Shown here in pieces: positions 24,093 to 32,795 of a stretch of DNA of 64,000 nucleotides (positions are counted from its first letter, which is position 1; every line of letters begins with the position of its first letter). Position numbers and translations under genes: made by a program. The notes beneath the pieces are model-generated. The model did not search any database and had not been told where the DNA came from. It worked only from the letters and a program-made list of their open reading frames with translations. This stretch comes from Arthrobacter sp. cf158 (GTDB lineage Bacteria; Actinomycetota; Actinomycetes; Actinomycetales; Micrococcaceae). The DNA lies in the NCBI RefSeq assembly GCF_900106835.1, contig NZ_FNNR01000009.1, positions 62,001-126,000 of the forward strand, given 5' to 3'.

Positions 24093-26242
24093 GCACCAAC
24101 ATCACACCCGCCGAGCGTCTTCGGGACGCAGGACTCTATGCCCCGGGTGACGCCGTCCTCAGCGTCCGCGACCTCAACGTCCGCTTCAACTCGGAGAACG
24201 GCGTAGTCCACGCAGTCCGCGGCGTGGACTTTGACCTCATGCCGGGCAAGACCTTGGGCATCGTGGGCGAATCCGGCTCCGGCAAGTCCGTGACGTCCAT
24301 GGCCATTATGGGACTCCTCCCGGAAACCGCTGACATTTCCGGTTCGGTGCGTTTCAAGGGCAAGGAACTCCTGGGCCTCAGCGACAAAGCCATGTGCAAG
24401 CACCGCGGCAACGACATCGCCATGGTTTTCCAGGATCCGCTGTCCTCGCTGACGCCCGTCTACACGGTGGGCAACCAAATCATCGAGGCATTGACGGTCC
24501 ACAATCCCACCATGAGCAAGCAGGCCAAAGAAGCCCGCGCCGTCGAGCTTTTGCGCATGGTGGGCATCCCCAGCCCCAAGGACCGGCTGAAGGCCTTCCC
24601 GCACGAATTTTCCGGCGGCATGCGCCAGCGCGTCATGATCGCCATTGCGATCGCCAACGATCCGCGGATACTCATCGCCGATGAACCCACGACGGCGCTG
24701 GACGTCACCATCCAGGCGCAGGTGCTGGAAGTCCTGCACACCGCGCAAGAGGAGACCGGCGCCGCCGTCGTCATGATCACGCACGACCTCGGAGTCGTTG
24801 CGGGCATGGCCGACGACATCATGGTGATGTACGCGGGCAAGCCTGTGGAAACCGGCACAGTGGAGGACATCTACTACAACCCCCGGATGCCGTACACCCT
24901 GGGCCTCCTCGGTGCCGTACCGCGCGTGGATACCTCGGACAAGCAGTCGCTGGTCCCCATCGAAGGAACCCCGCCCAACCTGGCGCTGCCCGTGCTGGGC
25001 TGCTCCTTCGCCGCCCGCTGCCCCATGGTCAGCGACGCCTGCCTGCACGGGGAGCCGGAGTTGATCCCGGTGCCCGGTGTTGAGGCGCAGACCTTGGGGC
25101 ATAAGGCTGCCTGCATCAAAGCTGAGGAACTCTCCGGCAACGCCGACGCCCACAAGATCTTCCACGCACCTCCCAAGCCTGTTTCAAAGTTCGACGGCGT
25201 CGCCCGCGTCGAGCGCCAAAAGGTCCTGGAACTCAAGGACGTGAAAAAGCACTTCCCGTTGCTCAAGGGTGCCTTGATCAAACGGCGGATCGGCACGGTC
25301 AAGGCCGTGGACGGGCTGAGCTTCGATATCCGCGAGGGCGAGTGCCTGTCCATTGTGGGCGAGTCCGGTTGTGGCAAAACCACCACCTTGCTGGAAATCA
25401 TGGAGTTCCACCCGGACCAGGTGGGCGAGGTGGTGATCGGCGGCGTCAGCAACAAGGTTGCCACGGACCACAAGACCACTATGGCCATGCGCAAGGAAAT
25501 GCAGATGGTCTTCCAGGACCCCACCGGCGCCCTGGATCCGCGTTTCACCGTATACGAGGTCCTTGCCGAACCCCTGGAAAACCTGGGCATGCCCAAAGCT
25601 GCCATCAGGAAACGCATCATGGAGCTCATGAAGCTGGTGGGCCTGCAACCGGACCACGTGAACCGCTTCCCTAACCAGTTCTCCGGAGGACAGCGCCAGC
25701 GCATCGGCATCGCCCGAGCGCTCGCCGTCAACCCGAAGCTTGTGGTTCTGGATGAGCCCGTGTCTGCGTTGGATGTGTCGGTTCAGGCCGGTGTCATCAA
25801 CCTGCTGGACCAGCTCCGCGCCGAGCTGGGACTGAGCTACCTGATGGTGGCCCACGACCTCTCGGTGGTCCGGCACATTTCAGACCGTGTGGCCGTGATG
25901 TACCTGGGCAAGATCGTGGAAACCGGAGACGTGGATGACGTCTTCGACAATCCCCGGCACCCCTACACCCGCGCCCTGCTCTCCGCCATACCGGTGCCGG
26001 ACCCCAACCTGGAACGCACCCGCGAACGCATCATCCTGCAGGGCGACCTGCCCAGCCCGCTTGATGCGCCCAAGGGATGTAACTTCGCTACACGTTGTCC
26101 CGTGTTTGCCGCGCTGCCTGCCGCAAAGCAGGAGAAGTGCCTTACTCTGGAGCCGCCACTGGCTTCGGAGGGAGCGCAGGACTTCGCATGCTTCTTCCCG
26201 GACGGAGAGATAGATGCCGACATGCTGGTGGTGCATGCCTGA
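24089..26242 (+). CDS. fused double ATP-binding protein of the peptide ABC importer
   Basis: This 717-residue protein joins two complete oligopeptide-type nucleotide-binding domains, equal to DppD and DppF in one chain. Domain 1 has Walker A GESGSGKS (residues 60-67), signature FSGGMRQRV and Walker B ILIADEPTTALD. Domain 2 has Walker A GESGCGKT (from residue 424), signature FSGGQRQRIG and LVVLDEPVSALD. Each ends in the Cys-containing oligopeptide-type C-terminal region (RCPMVSDAC and RCPVFAALP). Both ATP sites appear intact. The substrate is set by the lipoprotein encoded next. Confidence 0.93.
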   Translation: MSTNITPAERLRDAGLYAPGDAVLSVRDLNVRFNSENGVVHAVRGVDFDLMPGKTLGIVGESGSGKSVTSMAIMGLLPETADISGSVRFKGKELLGLSDKAMCKHRGNDIAMVFQDPLSSLTPVYTVGNQIIEALTVHNPTMSKQAKEARAVELLRMVGIPSPKDRLKAFPHEFSGGMRQRVMIAIAIANDPRILIADEPTTALDVTIQAQVLEVLHTAQEETGAAVVMITHDLGVVAGMADDIMVMYAGKPVETGTVEDIYYNPRMPYTLGLLGAVPRVDTSDKQSLVPIEGTPPNLALPVLGCSFAARCPMVSDACLHGEPELIPVPGVEAQTLGHKAACIKAEELSGNADAHKIFHAPPKPVSKFDGVARVERQKVLELKDVKKHFPLLKGALIKRRIGTVKAVDGLSFDIREGECLSIVGESGCGKTTTLLEIMEFHPDQVGEVVIGGVSNKVATDHKTTMAMRKEMQMVFQDPTGALDPRFTVYEVLAEPLENLGMPKAAIRKRIMELMKLVGLQPDHVNRFPNQFSGGQRQRIGIARALAVNPKLVVLDEPVSALDVSVQAGVINLLDQLRAELGLSYLMVAHDLSVVRHISDRVAVMYLGKIVETGDVDDVFDNPRHPYTRALLSAIPVPDPNLERTRERIILQGDLPSPLDAPKGCNFATRCPVFAALPAAKQEKCLTLEPPLASEGAQDFACFFPDGEIDADMLVVHA

Positions 26243-26319
26243 CGACACATGACGCATTGAATAAATCCCTGGTCTCAACTCGCAAAGATATTTCAGTCGT
26301 AAAACATGAAGGGCAAACC

Positions 26320-28047
26320 ATGAAGAAGTACACGACGATCGGCGGCGTAGCGCTCGCAGCAACGCTCATGCTGACCGCTTGCGGCGGGGGAACGCCGTCG
26401 GGTCCGGCCTCCCAGAAGGCCGAAGAGGCAGGTGGCGATATCAGCAAGCTGATCAGCGTCAATGCCAAAGAAGCGAAGGATCTGGAGCAGGGTGGCACGG
26501 TCACGCTTGCTGTAGGCAGCATTGGCCCGGACTTTAATGGCTTCTCCAATGTGGGCAACAGCGCGGACACCTCTGCCGTCATGACTCCCGTCAACACCGC
26601 TGCCATCAGTAGCGGCGGCATCGGTGGTTGCTGGAAGCTGGACTTCAACGGTAAGGCCGAGCCCAACAAGGACTTCTGCGAAGAGGTCAAGAGTGAAGTC
26701 AAGGATGGCAAGCAGACCATCACCATCAAGGTCAACGACAAGGCGACCTGGAATGACGGCACTCCGATCGACGTCAAGACCTTCGAGAACACGTGGAAGA
26801 TGCTCCGCGGCGAAGACAAGTCCATCGACATCGTCACCGCCGGCAACTACGCCTACGTTGATTCCGTTAAGGCCGGCGCCAACGACAAAGAAGTCATTGT
26901 CACCACCACTCAGCCCGTTTATCCGCTGGACTCCCTCTTCTTCGGCCTGATCCACCCGGCCATCAACACGCCTGACATCTTCAACACCGGATTCGCCGGC
27001 GACATGCACCCCGAATGGATGGCTGGCCCGTTCAAGGTTGAGAACTACGACACCACGGCCAAAACGGTCACCATGGTCCCCAACGACAAGTGGTGGGGCC
27101 AGAAGCCGGTCCTTGAAAAGGTTGTTTGGCGCCAGATGGAACCGAGCGCAACCATTGCTGCGTTCAAGAACGGCGAAATCGATGCCATTGACGCTCGCAC
27201 CCTTGGCCGTTACAAGCAGGTTGAAGGAACCAAGGACGCCGATGTCCGCCGTGGTCAGCGTCTGTTTGCCGGTGGCTTGAACATCAATGCCAAGAAGCCC
27301 GCGCTGACGGACGTGGCTGTGCGTAAGGCAATCTTCGCAGCGGTCGACCGCAAGGCCATCCGCGACGTCCGCTTCAACGGCCTGAACTGGTCCGAAGAAA
27401 GCTCGGGCTCCATGATGCTCATGCCTTTCTCCGAGTACTACCAGGACAACTACCCCGTGAAGGAAACCGGCGCGGACGCTGCCAAGAAGGTCCTCACCGA
27501 TGCCGGCTACACGGCCAACGACAAGGGCATCATGGCCAAGGACGGCGTTCCTGTCTCCTTCAAGGTCACGTACTTCGGTGACGACCCCACCCAGGCTGCT
27601 ACGGCCCAGACGCTGCAGAAGCAGCTGCAGGCCGCAGGCATGGACGTTGCCATCGACCAGCGCGGCGACGCCGACTTCGGCAAGGTTGTTGGCACCCGCG
27701 ACTTCGATCTGACAATCTCCGGCTACACCGTTGGCCCGGATGCGACCGACGCCGTCAAGCAGTTCTACGACTCCGAAACCAACGAAAACGGCTTGGGAGA
27801 TGCGGAACTGGACGCCGAAATCAAGCGCCTCACCACCATCGCCGATGACGCGGAACGCAACAAGGCCGCCATGGAGGTAGAAAAGAAGCACATGGAGAAG
27901 TACTTCTCCATGGGTGTGCTCCTGAACGGCCCGGAGATCCAGTTCGTGCACAAGGGCCTGGCCAACTACGGCCCGTCCCTGTTCAAGAGCCTCTCCAACG
28001 TTCCGGACTGGACCACCATCGGCTGGGAAAAGGGCGCCAAGAAGTAG
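26320..28047 (+). CDS. peptide ABC transporter substrate-binding lipoprotein (family 5)
   Basis: This 575-residue SBP_bac_5 protein has a lipoprotein signal peptide with lipobox LTAC (Cys21) and a mature domain with the usual landmarks: WNDGTPIDVKTFENTWKML, the MHPEWMAGPFKVENYD region and VAVRKAIFAAVDRKAIRD. It captures the solute, probably peptides, outside the membrane and delivers it to the two permeases. The ATG at 26320 follows AAGGG at 6 nt. It is placed last, 77 bp after the ATPase, and is followed by a long hairpin. Confidence 0.92.
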   Translation: MKKYTTIGGVALAATLMLTACGGGTPSGPASQKAEEAGGDISKLISVNAKEAKDLEQGGTVTLAVGSIGPDFNGFSNVGNSADTSAVMTPVNTAAISSGGIGGCWKLDFNGKAEPNKDFCEEVKSEVKDGKQTITIKVNDKATWNDGTPIDVKTFENTWKMLRGEDKSIDIVTAGNYAYVDSVKAGANDKEVIVTTTQPVYPLDSLFFGLIHPAINTPDIFNTGFAGDMHPEWMAGPFKVENYDTTAKTVTMVPNDKWWGQKPVLEKVVWRQMEPSATIAAFKNGEIDAIDARTLGRYKQVEGTKDADVRRGQRLFAGGLNINAKKPALTDVAVRKAIFAAVDRKAIRDVRFNGLNWSEESSGSMMLMPFSEYYQDNYPVKETGADAAKKVLTDAGYTANDKGIMAKDGVPVSFKVTYFGDDPTQAATAQTLQKQLQAAGMDVAIDQRGDADFGKVVGTRDFDLTISGYTVGPDATDAVKQFYDSETNENGLGDAELDAEIKRLTTIADDAERNKAAMEVEKKHMEKYFSMGVLLNGPEIQFVHKGLANYGPSLFKSLSNVPDWTTIGWEKGAKK

Positions 28048-28067
28048 CCTCCCCGCTGTAGTTTCCT

Positions 28068-28124
28068 GAAGGCCGGGAACCACCCCCAACTTTTCACAAG
28101 GTTCGGGGGCGGTTCCCGGCCTTC
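28068..28124 (+). terminator. long hairpin ending the peptide ABC operon
   Basis: GAAGGCCGGGAACC at 28068-28081 pairs perfectly with 28111-28124, and inner CCCCC (28083-28087) can pair with GGGGG (28105-28109). It begins 20 bp after the stop. No clean T tract follows. Confidence 0.65.
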
Positions 28125-28132
28125 TCCGTCCG

Positions 28133-28275
28133 TGACGCTCTCTCACCTTTCGTGTGTTTGGGGGTGATGCTCTCTCACCTTTCGTGTGTTTGGGGGTGAT
28201 GCTCTCTCACCTTTCGTCTGTTTGGGCGTGACGCTCTCTCACCTTTCGTGTGTTTGGGCCTGACGCTCTCTCGAA
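28133..28275 (+). repeat. array of 32-bp direct repeats with CTCTCTCACC core
   Basis: Four full units and one partial unit begin at 28133, 28165, 28197, 28229 and 28261, an exact 32-bp period. Each has a TGAYGCTCTCTCACCTTTCG head and a GTTTGGG tail; the partial fifth stops after CTCTCTC. It fills the gap between the ABC operon terminator and the next gene. A related array is at 49561-49703. Confidence 0.93.
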
Positions 28276-28326
28276 AGTCGTAGCGGCCGCCCGCCGGCGC
28301 GAGGTCTCCTGATCTAGCCTTGGGTC

Positions 28327-29376
28327 ATGACTTCCAAGCAACCGATCCGTACCGCCGTCGCAGGTTTCGGACTCTCGGGCAGCGTTTTCCACGCGCCGTA
28401 CATTGCCGGCAACCCGGCCTACCAGCTCGCTGTCATCGCAACATCGGACCCAGCACGCCAAGCGAAAGCACGGGAGAGGTACCCGCAGGCAAAGATCGTA
28501 GAAACCCCGCAGGATATTTTGGCCCTCGCTGACGAGCTGGACCTCATCGTCCTGGGCACGCCGCCCGCAACGCACTACCCGCTCACGAAAGCCGCGCTGG
28601 AAGCGGGGCTCGACGTCGTCGTCGATAAACCGTTCGTGGTTCACAGCGCCCAAGGCGAGGAACTGATGGACCTGGCAGCGAAGCTGGGCCGCGTCCTCAC
28701 GGTTTACCAGAACCGCCGCTGGGACGCCGACGCCCTCACCGTGCAGAAACTTCTCGACGCCGGGACGCTGGGTACCGTGACCCGCTTTGAGGTTGGCATG
28801 GAGCGTTGGGCGCCGGAGATCGCCAAAGCGTGGAAAGCGGGCGCCACGGCAGAGGAGGGTGGCGGCGTCCTGTTCGACCTCGGAACCCACGTCCTTGACC
28901 TCGCGCTCCGGTTCTTCGGCCCGGCAACGGTCACGTACGCAGAAATACAAGCCCGACGCCCCCAGGAAAGCGCCGATGACGATGTCTTCCTGGCATTCCG
29001 CCACGAATCGGGCGTGGTCAGCCATGTCACCATCAACCTCAACAGCCACCTTCACGGCCCACGCTTCCGGGTTCTGGGTACCGCAGGAGGATTCGTAAAG
29101 TTCGGCACGGACCCGCAGGAACCCTATGTGCTGGGCGGCGGGCTGCCTACGGACGCCGAGTACGGCGTCGAGCCTGCCGAAAACCATGGAACGCTGGAAC
29201 TGAACGGCCAGCGCACCACCGTCCCCACCGAGCGCGGCGCCTACCCCGAGTTCTACCGGCTGCTGGCAGAAAAGCTCGACGACGGCGGTACGGCTTCTGC
29301 GCTTCCGTTGCCTGTAGACCCGGCAGACTCAGTTGCGGTCCTGAAGCTGATCGAGCAGGCTAGGGCGCTGGCGTGA
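28327..29376 (+). CDS. Gfo/Idh/MocA-family oxidoreductase
   Basis: This 349-residue NAD(P)-dependent sugar/cyclitol-type dehydrogenase has the N-terminal Rossmann motif VAGFGLSGSVFHAP (G-x-G-x-x-G variant), the conserved VDKPFVVHSAQGEELMDLA segment with the E-K-P-like DKP, and YQNRRWDADALTVQKLLD. The C-terminal domain fits the family. The ATG at 28327 is close to the repeat array. Substrate is unknown. Its last 17 bp overlap the end of the convergent LpqN-like gene. Confidence 0.9.
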   Translation: MTSKQPIRTAVAGFGLSGSVFHAPYIAGNPAYQLAVIATSDPARQAKARERYPQAKIVETPQDILALADELDLIVLGTPPATHYPLTKAALEAGLDVVVDKPFVVHSAQGEELMDLAAKLGRVLTVYQNRRWDADALTVQKLLDAGTLGTVTRFEVGMERWAPEIAKAWKAGATAEEGGGVLFDLGTHVLDLALRFFGPATVTYAEIQARRPQESADDDVFLAFRHESGVVSHVTINLNSHLHGPRFRVLGTAGGFVKFGTDPQEPYVLGGGLPTDAEYGVEPAENHGTLELNGQRTTVPTERGAYPEFYRLLAEKLDDGGTASALPLPVDPADSVAVLKLIEQARALA

Positions 29377-29842
29377 CATCGGCGCTGGCAACCACCGAGT
29401 AGATGGCCTTGAGGTCGTGGTTACCGTCCACTGGCTGGCAACTGCCCGTCAGCTGGACGATATCCGCGGCGGCATGGTGCTGGACCACCGTGACGGCGGT
29501 GAACTGTGCCAAAGATCCGGCCTGCGGGTGCGTGTAGCGCGCCTCCCGCACGTGCCAGTCGCGGCCGTTGATGACCACGGGCTCGGTGCCGAGCAGCACA
29601 GCGTCGGGCAAGGCAGCCAGGAACTGGTCCACGGAGGCAGCGATGTCCTGGAGCCCGTAGCCCGGCAGGCGGCGCGAAACCGAGATGACCACATTCGCGG
29701 TGTAGCTGCCTTCTGCGGTGGGAGCCATGAGTGCTCCCACGGCGTCGGGAACCACTTGCTGTGTCCACCCCGGCGGCGGGGTGAGCTTGATTGAAGGGTA
29801 GGCAGGAAAAGCGTCGGACGGAAAAACCTGGTGCGAAGTCAT
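29360..29842 (-). CDS. LpqN/DUF1795-like protein in a WXG100 cluster
   Basis: This 160-residue protein has no clear signal peptide. Its pattern (YPSIKLTPPPGWTQQVVPDAVGAL ... ANVVISVSRR ... FLAALPDAVLLGTEPVVINGRDWHVREARY ... QLTGSCQ) resembles the PsbP-like LpqN/DUF1795 fold, often encoded beside WXG-type genes in actinobacteria. The ATG at 29840-29842 follows AAGGA. It lies 35 bp after the WXG100 gene, and they are probably one operon. A chaperone or immunity-like role is a guess from context only. Confidence 0.6.
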   Translation of the reverse strand: MTSHQVFPSDAFPAYPSIKLTPPPGWTQQVVPDAVGALMAPTAEGSYTANVVISVSRRLPGYGLQDIAASVDQFLAALPDAVLLGTEPVVINGRDWHVREARYTHPQAGSLAQFTAVTVVQHHAAADIVQLTGSCQPVDGNHDLKAIYSVVASADVTPAP

Positions 29843-29877
29843 GTGGGTCCTTTTCGGAGCAGTGTCTGTTCAGGAGG

Positions 29878-31152
29878 CTATTTGTTGAGGAAATCGACGA
29901 ATCCGGTCACGGAATCCACGAATCCGGAGGGACTGATAGTGATTTGACCTCCGGCGCCAAGTCCAAGTTCTGCGGTGATTTTCGCGCCTACGCCCAAGGT
30001 GAATCCATCCTCATCCATGGACGCGTTGAAGAAGTAGCCCTCGCCCGCGCCGGCGGCGACTGTCTCTGATGTGGACAGCTTCTGGCCGAGCACTTCAATG
30101 TACTGGGACGCGGTCAGCTCAGCACCGGCGCCGGCACTGGCTGCCTTACCGGTGACATCATCGTCTTTGACGCTGACTTCCCCTTCTCCAGCGCTGGCCC
30201 AGGCTCCTGCACGCAGCTCCGCTCCTTGTCCGACGCTGAACAACCCTCCGGCGAACTCCGTCTCATTGCCAAAGGTGACCTTCTGGCCGGCAAACGCTTC
30301 GCCGCCTGCACCGAACAAGAAGGGGGTGTCCGCGCTTGCATGGGCTGATGCCTCGGCCCCCGTCATCCCCCTGACGGTGGACGTGTTGGTTGCCCATCCG
30401 TCAAAGAATTCGCTTTTGGTTGTGGTGGTGTTCTCCACGCCTACAAACGCTTCACCTGTGGCTTGGACGCTGGGGAGTCCCAGGCCAAAGGGAACCCGGG
30501 CGTCGATCTTTCCATCTCCACGGGCTCCAGAGAATGTTTCATTGGTTGTGGTGGTAGTGACGGGGCCGAAACCGGATGTGGCGGTCCAGGTCATCTCCGC
30601 TCCGATCTTGCCGTCAACGGAGGCTTCAAAAGCTGCTCCACCGGGACCGACGGATCCGTTGGCCTCTCCGTTGGCCTCGGCCACCAGGGACCCTTCGCCC
30701 TCCACCGTGACCGGACCGTACTGAGTGGGGCCAACGGTGAAACCGGGCATTCCCGCCGGGCTCTTGCCAACCCCCGGGCCCGGTCCGCCCTTGGAACCGC
30801 CAGTTCCGCCGGTTCCGCCCGCGCCGCCAGTTCCGCCGGTTCCGCCCGGGCCGCCAGTTCCGCCGGAACCGCCCGCGCCGCCCAGCGAGGCTTGCTCTTG
30901 CTGCTCGGCGTTGAGCTTCAAGGCACGGGCATTGGATTTCAGGCACGCAGCAGCCGCTCCCAACCGTCCCTGAAGGTCGCTGTGCCAGGCACTGCGAAAC
31001 TGGTCAGCATCATTTCCGCGCCAGTAGTGGCCGTTCTGAATCAATCCGTTGAGCTGCCGCTTGAGATCGGTGATCTTCTCCGCCTCAGCGTCCATCACAG
31101 CCGAGAGCCGCCGGAGATCTCCGACGTCCGCGCCTACCAATCCTTGTCCCAT
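29878..31152 (-). CDS. WXG100-domain protein with Gly-rich linker and beta-rich C-terminus
   Basis: This 424-residue protein has three parts. Residues 1 to about 90 form a helix-turn-helix hairpin with the WXG-type turn HYWRGNDADQFRSAWHSDL. Residues about 93-125 are a Gly/Thr-rich collagen-like linker (repeated GGTGG). The remainder is composed of repeating Ala/Gly/Thr/Val-rich beta segments without Cys. The layout fits a type VII-exported surface or effector protein, but no known toxin motif is visible. The start is the ATG at 31150-31152, overlapping the upstream small frame in TAATG. No ESX machinery is in the window. Confidence 0.75.
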   Translation of the reverse strand: MGQGLVGADVGDLRRLSAVMDAEAEKITDLKRQLNGLIQNGHYWRGNDADQFRSAWHSDLQGRLGAAAACLKSNARALKLNAEQQEQASLGGAGGSGGTGGPGGTGGTGGAGGTGGTGGSKGGPGPGVGKSPAGMPGFTVGPTQYGPVTVEGEGSLVAEANGEANGSVGPGGAAFEASVDGKIGAEMTWTATSGFGPVTTTTTNETFSGARGDGKIDARVPFGLGLPSVQATGEAFVGVENTTTTKSEFFDGWATNTSTVRGMTGAEASAHASADTPFLFGAGGEAFAGQKVTFGNETEFAGGLFSVGQGAELRAGAWASAGEGEVSVKDDDVTGKAASAGAGAELTASQYIEVLGQKLSTSETVAAGAGEGYFFNASMDEDGFTLGVGAKITAELGLGAGGQITISPSGFVDSVTGFVDFLNK

Positions 31153-31379
31153 TACTTAGCCGGCCCCATCACGTATCCCCTGAACGTAGTGACATGCCTG
31201 GGGTCCAGGGCGGCGCCAGGCGTTTCCTGAGCATAGTTGGCCGTTGCTGGCACGGCCATGGGGACATCTAGCCACGTGAAGAATGCGGTGGACGCATTGC
31301 TTGAAAAGAATTTCAGGCAATGCGTAACCTCGCCGGTGCCCTCAGCGATGTAAGGGGTGTGCGGGCCACGTCCGCACAC
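31152..31379 (-). CDS. small hypothetical protein coupled to the WXG100 gene
   Basis: This frame of up to 75 residues ends in a TAA that overlaps the WXG100 start (TAATG), a sign that it is translated. The only in-frame start found is a GTG at 31377-31379, inside an inverted repeat (31357-31379). The protein (TAFFTWLDVPMAVPATANYA and FRGYVMGPAK near the end) matches no family I know. It may be the tail of a decayed gene or a genuine small partner. Confidence 0.4.
   Translation of the reverse strand: MCGRGPHTPYIAEGTGEVTHCLKFFSSNASTAFFTWLDVPMAVPATANYAQETPGAALDPRHVTTFRGYVMGPAK
31357..31379. promoter_or_regulatory. inverted repeat in the divergent promoter region
   Basis: GTGTGCGG at 31357-31364 and CCGCACAC at 31372-31379 are perfect 8-bp arms around 7 nt. 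They lie between the WXG100 cluster and the divergent gene at 31446, so this is an operator candidate. Confidence 0.35.
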
Positions 31380-31445
31380 CGATCATCCGGTGGCCGCCCA
31401 ACAGCTGCCGGGGCAATCCCAACATCGTTTTTGTCGGAGGGTTTC

Positions 31446-32156
31446 ATGTCCTTTTTCACTGTCCTTGCCACCAGCAAAGTCGCCGCAGGCGTCCTGGCCG
31501 CCGGAGCTGTAGCCGCCGGTGGAACCGGTGTCGCCGCCTTTAATGGCGCCCTTCCCACCGAACTCCAGCAGACCGCCCACCAGTTGGTAGGCGCACCGGC
31601 CCCGCTCGACGCGAACACCGCTGAAGCAGCCGAGGCCGCCCAAACCGGTGCGGCCAAGGCCACTGACGCCGTCGGGAACGTCCAGTCGAAGGCGACTGAC
31701 GCTGCTTCAGATGCGAAGGCGAACGCCAACGACGCCGTATCTGCCGCTCAAGCCACGGCCCAGGACGCCACGTCACCGGATGCTTTCGGCCTTTGTGCAG
31801 CCTTCCTCAGCGGTGGCCTGAAGCCTGACACCAAGGTCCCGGGCTTCGAGTCCCTGACCATCGCTGCCGGTGGCGAAGCCAAGGTAGAGGCTCACTGCGA
31901 GGCCGTGGTCCAGGCCGGTAAGGCTGCGGGCCTGAAGGCGGACGGCTCGGCCAAGGTAAAGGCCGACGGCGATGCCGGCGTCACGCGGGAACTGCCGGCT
32001 ACGCCTGCGGTTCCGGCAGCCCCGGCCACTCCGGAGGTACCTGCCACCCCCGCCGTTCCCGCGGTGCCGGCGACCCCGGCCGCACCTGCCCTCCCGTCGC
32101 AGGTTCCTACGGACGTACCGGCCGTTCCAGGAGCACCGCTCGATTCTGTCCGCTAA
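31446..32156 (+). CDS. Ala/Pro-rich exported or membrane-anchored protein
   Basis: This 236-residue protein has a short hydrophobic N-terminus (SKVAAGVLAAGAVAAGGTGVAAF) that acts as signal or anchor. An Ala/Asp/Thr-rich helical stretch follows, then a small segment with two cysteines (GLCAAFL and VEAHCEAV), and a C-terminal tail of PATPAVPA-type repeats. No catalytic motif is seen. It stands directly upstream of an ECF sigma gene, with a strong hairpin between them, and may be part of an envelope-stress locus. Confidence 0.7.
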   Translation: MSFFTVLATSKVAAGVLAAGAVAAGGTGVAAFNGALPTELQQTAHQLVGAPAPLDANTAEAAEAAQTGAAKATDAVGNVQSKATDAASDAKANANDAVSAAQATAQDATSPDAFGLCAAFLSGGLKPDTKVPGFESLTIAAGGEAKVEAHCEAVVQAGKAAGLKADGSAKVKADGDAGVTRELPATPAVPAAPATPEVPATPAVPAVPATPAAPALPSQVPTDVPAVPGAPLDSVR

Positions 32157-32180
32157 GCGGGCAGCAGCTACGGTTTAATG

Positions 32181-32214
32181 GCGGGGCTCCTTGGCTTAGG
32201 ACAAGGAGCCCCGC
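32181..32214 (+). terminator. hairpin after the Ala/Pro-rich protein gene
   Basis: GCGGGGCTCCTTG at 32181-32193 pairs perfectly with 32202-32214 around an 8-nt loop, 25 bp after the stop. No T tract follows. It argues against starting the sigma factor at the ATG at 32178, which would run through the hairpin. Confidence 0.6.
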
Positions 32215-32243
32215 TACGTAACGTGGGATGGAGGCGTCCACGG

Positions 32244-32795
32244 GTGCTTGACCCTTTGGCGGATGAAGATGTGCAGGTGGATCAGGACGATCCTGGCCTG
32301 CTCTTCACGGCTGCCTACAACAGCTTCGCCGGACCGGTCTTTGGTTACCTTAGGGCCCGTGGTGTGGATGACCCCGAGGCCGTCACCCAGGACGTTTTCC
32401 TGGCGCTCTACCCCAGGCTGGACTCCCTCCAAGGCGGGCTTCAGGGTGCCAGGACCCTGCTGTTCTCCATTGCCCACGCACGCATGGTGGACCACTACCG
32501 GAAGCGCGAAAGAAGGCCCGATTCCACACCCTATGAGTCGGAGCTGGACGCCCGGCGCGCACCGTCGGCGGAGGACCAGGCATTCGGGCGGGCCTCCGGT
32601 GTGGGGGTTACGGAACTTCTGGAAGGCCTGGCGGACGACTACCGGGAAGTCCTTGCACTGAGGGTTGTTGCAGACCTTTCCGTGGAAGAAACAGCGGCCA
32701 TTATGGGCAAGTCCCAGGGTGCCGTGAAGCAATTGCAGCGCAGGGCATTGAGTGCACTGAAGAAGCGGGCACATCGAACGAACGGCACATCATGA
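32244..32795 (+). CDS. ECF-type sigma factor A
   Basis: This 183-residue sigma-70 family factor has region 2 (AYNSFAGPVFGYLRARGVDDPEAVTQDVFLALYPRL) and region 4 with an HTH (LSVEETAAIMGKSQGAVKQLQRRALSAL). I chose the GTG at 32244 because GGAGG lies 9 nt upstream and the result has normal ECF length; the frame is open back to an ATG at 32178 across a hairpin. Its stop overlaps the next gene in ATGA, typical of sigma/anti-sigma pairs. The target promoters are unknown. Confidence 0.88.
   Translation: MLDPLADEDVQVDQDDPGLLFTAAYNSFAGPVFGYLRARGVDDPEAVTQDVFLALYPRLDSLQGGLQGARTLLFSIAHARMVDHYRKRERRPDSTPYESELDARRAPSAEDQAFGRASGVGVTELLEGLADDYREVLALRVVADLSVEETAAIMGKSQGAVKQLQRRALSALKKRAHRTNGTS

Noticed and set aside
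26243..26319. Riboswitch or attenuator before the peptide-binding lipoprotein
   Set aside because: The 77-bp gap shows no stable stem or conserved aptamer pattern; only a normal ribosome site is seen.
28133..28275. Possible CRISPR array (regular 32-bp period)
   Set aside because: The whole unit is repeated, so there are no unique spacers, the period is far too short, and no cas genes are present. The same holds for 49561-49855.
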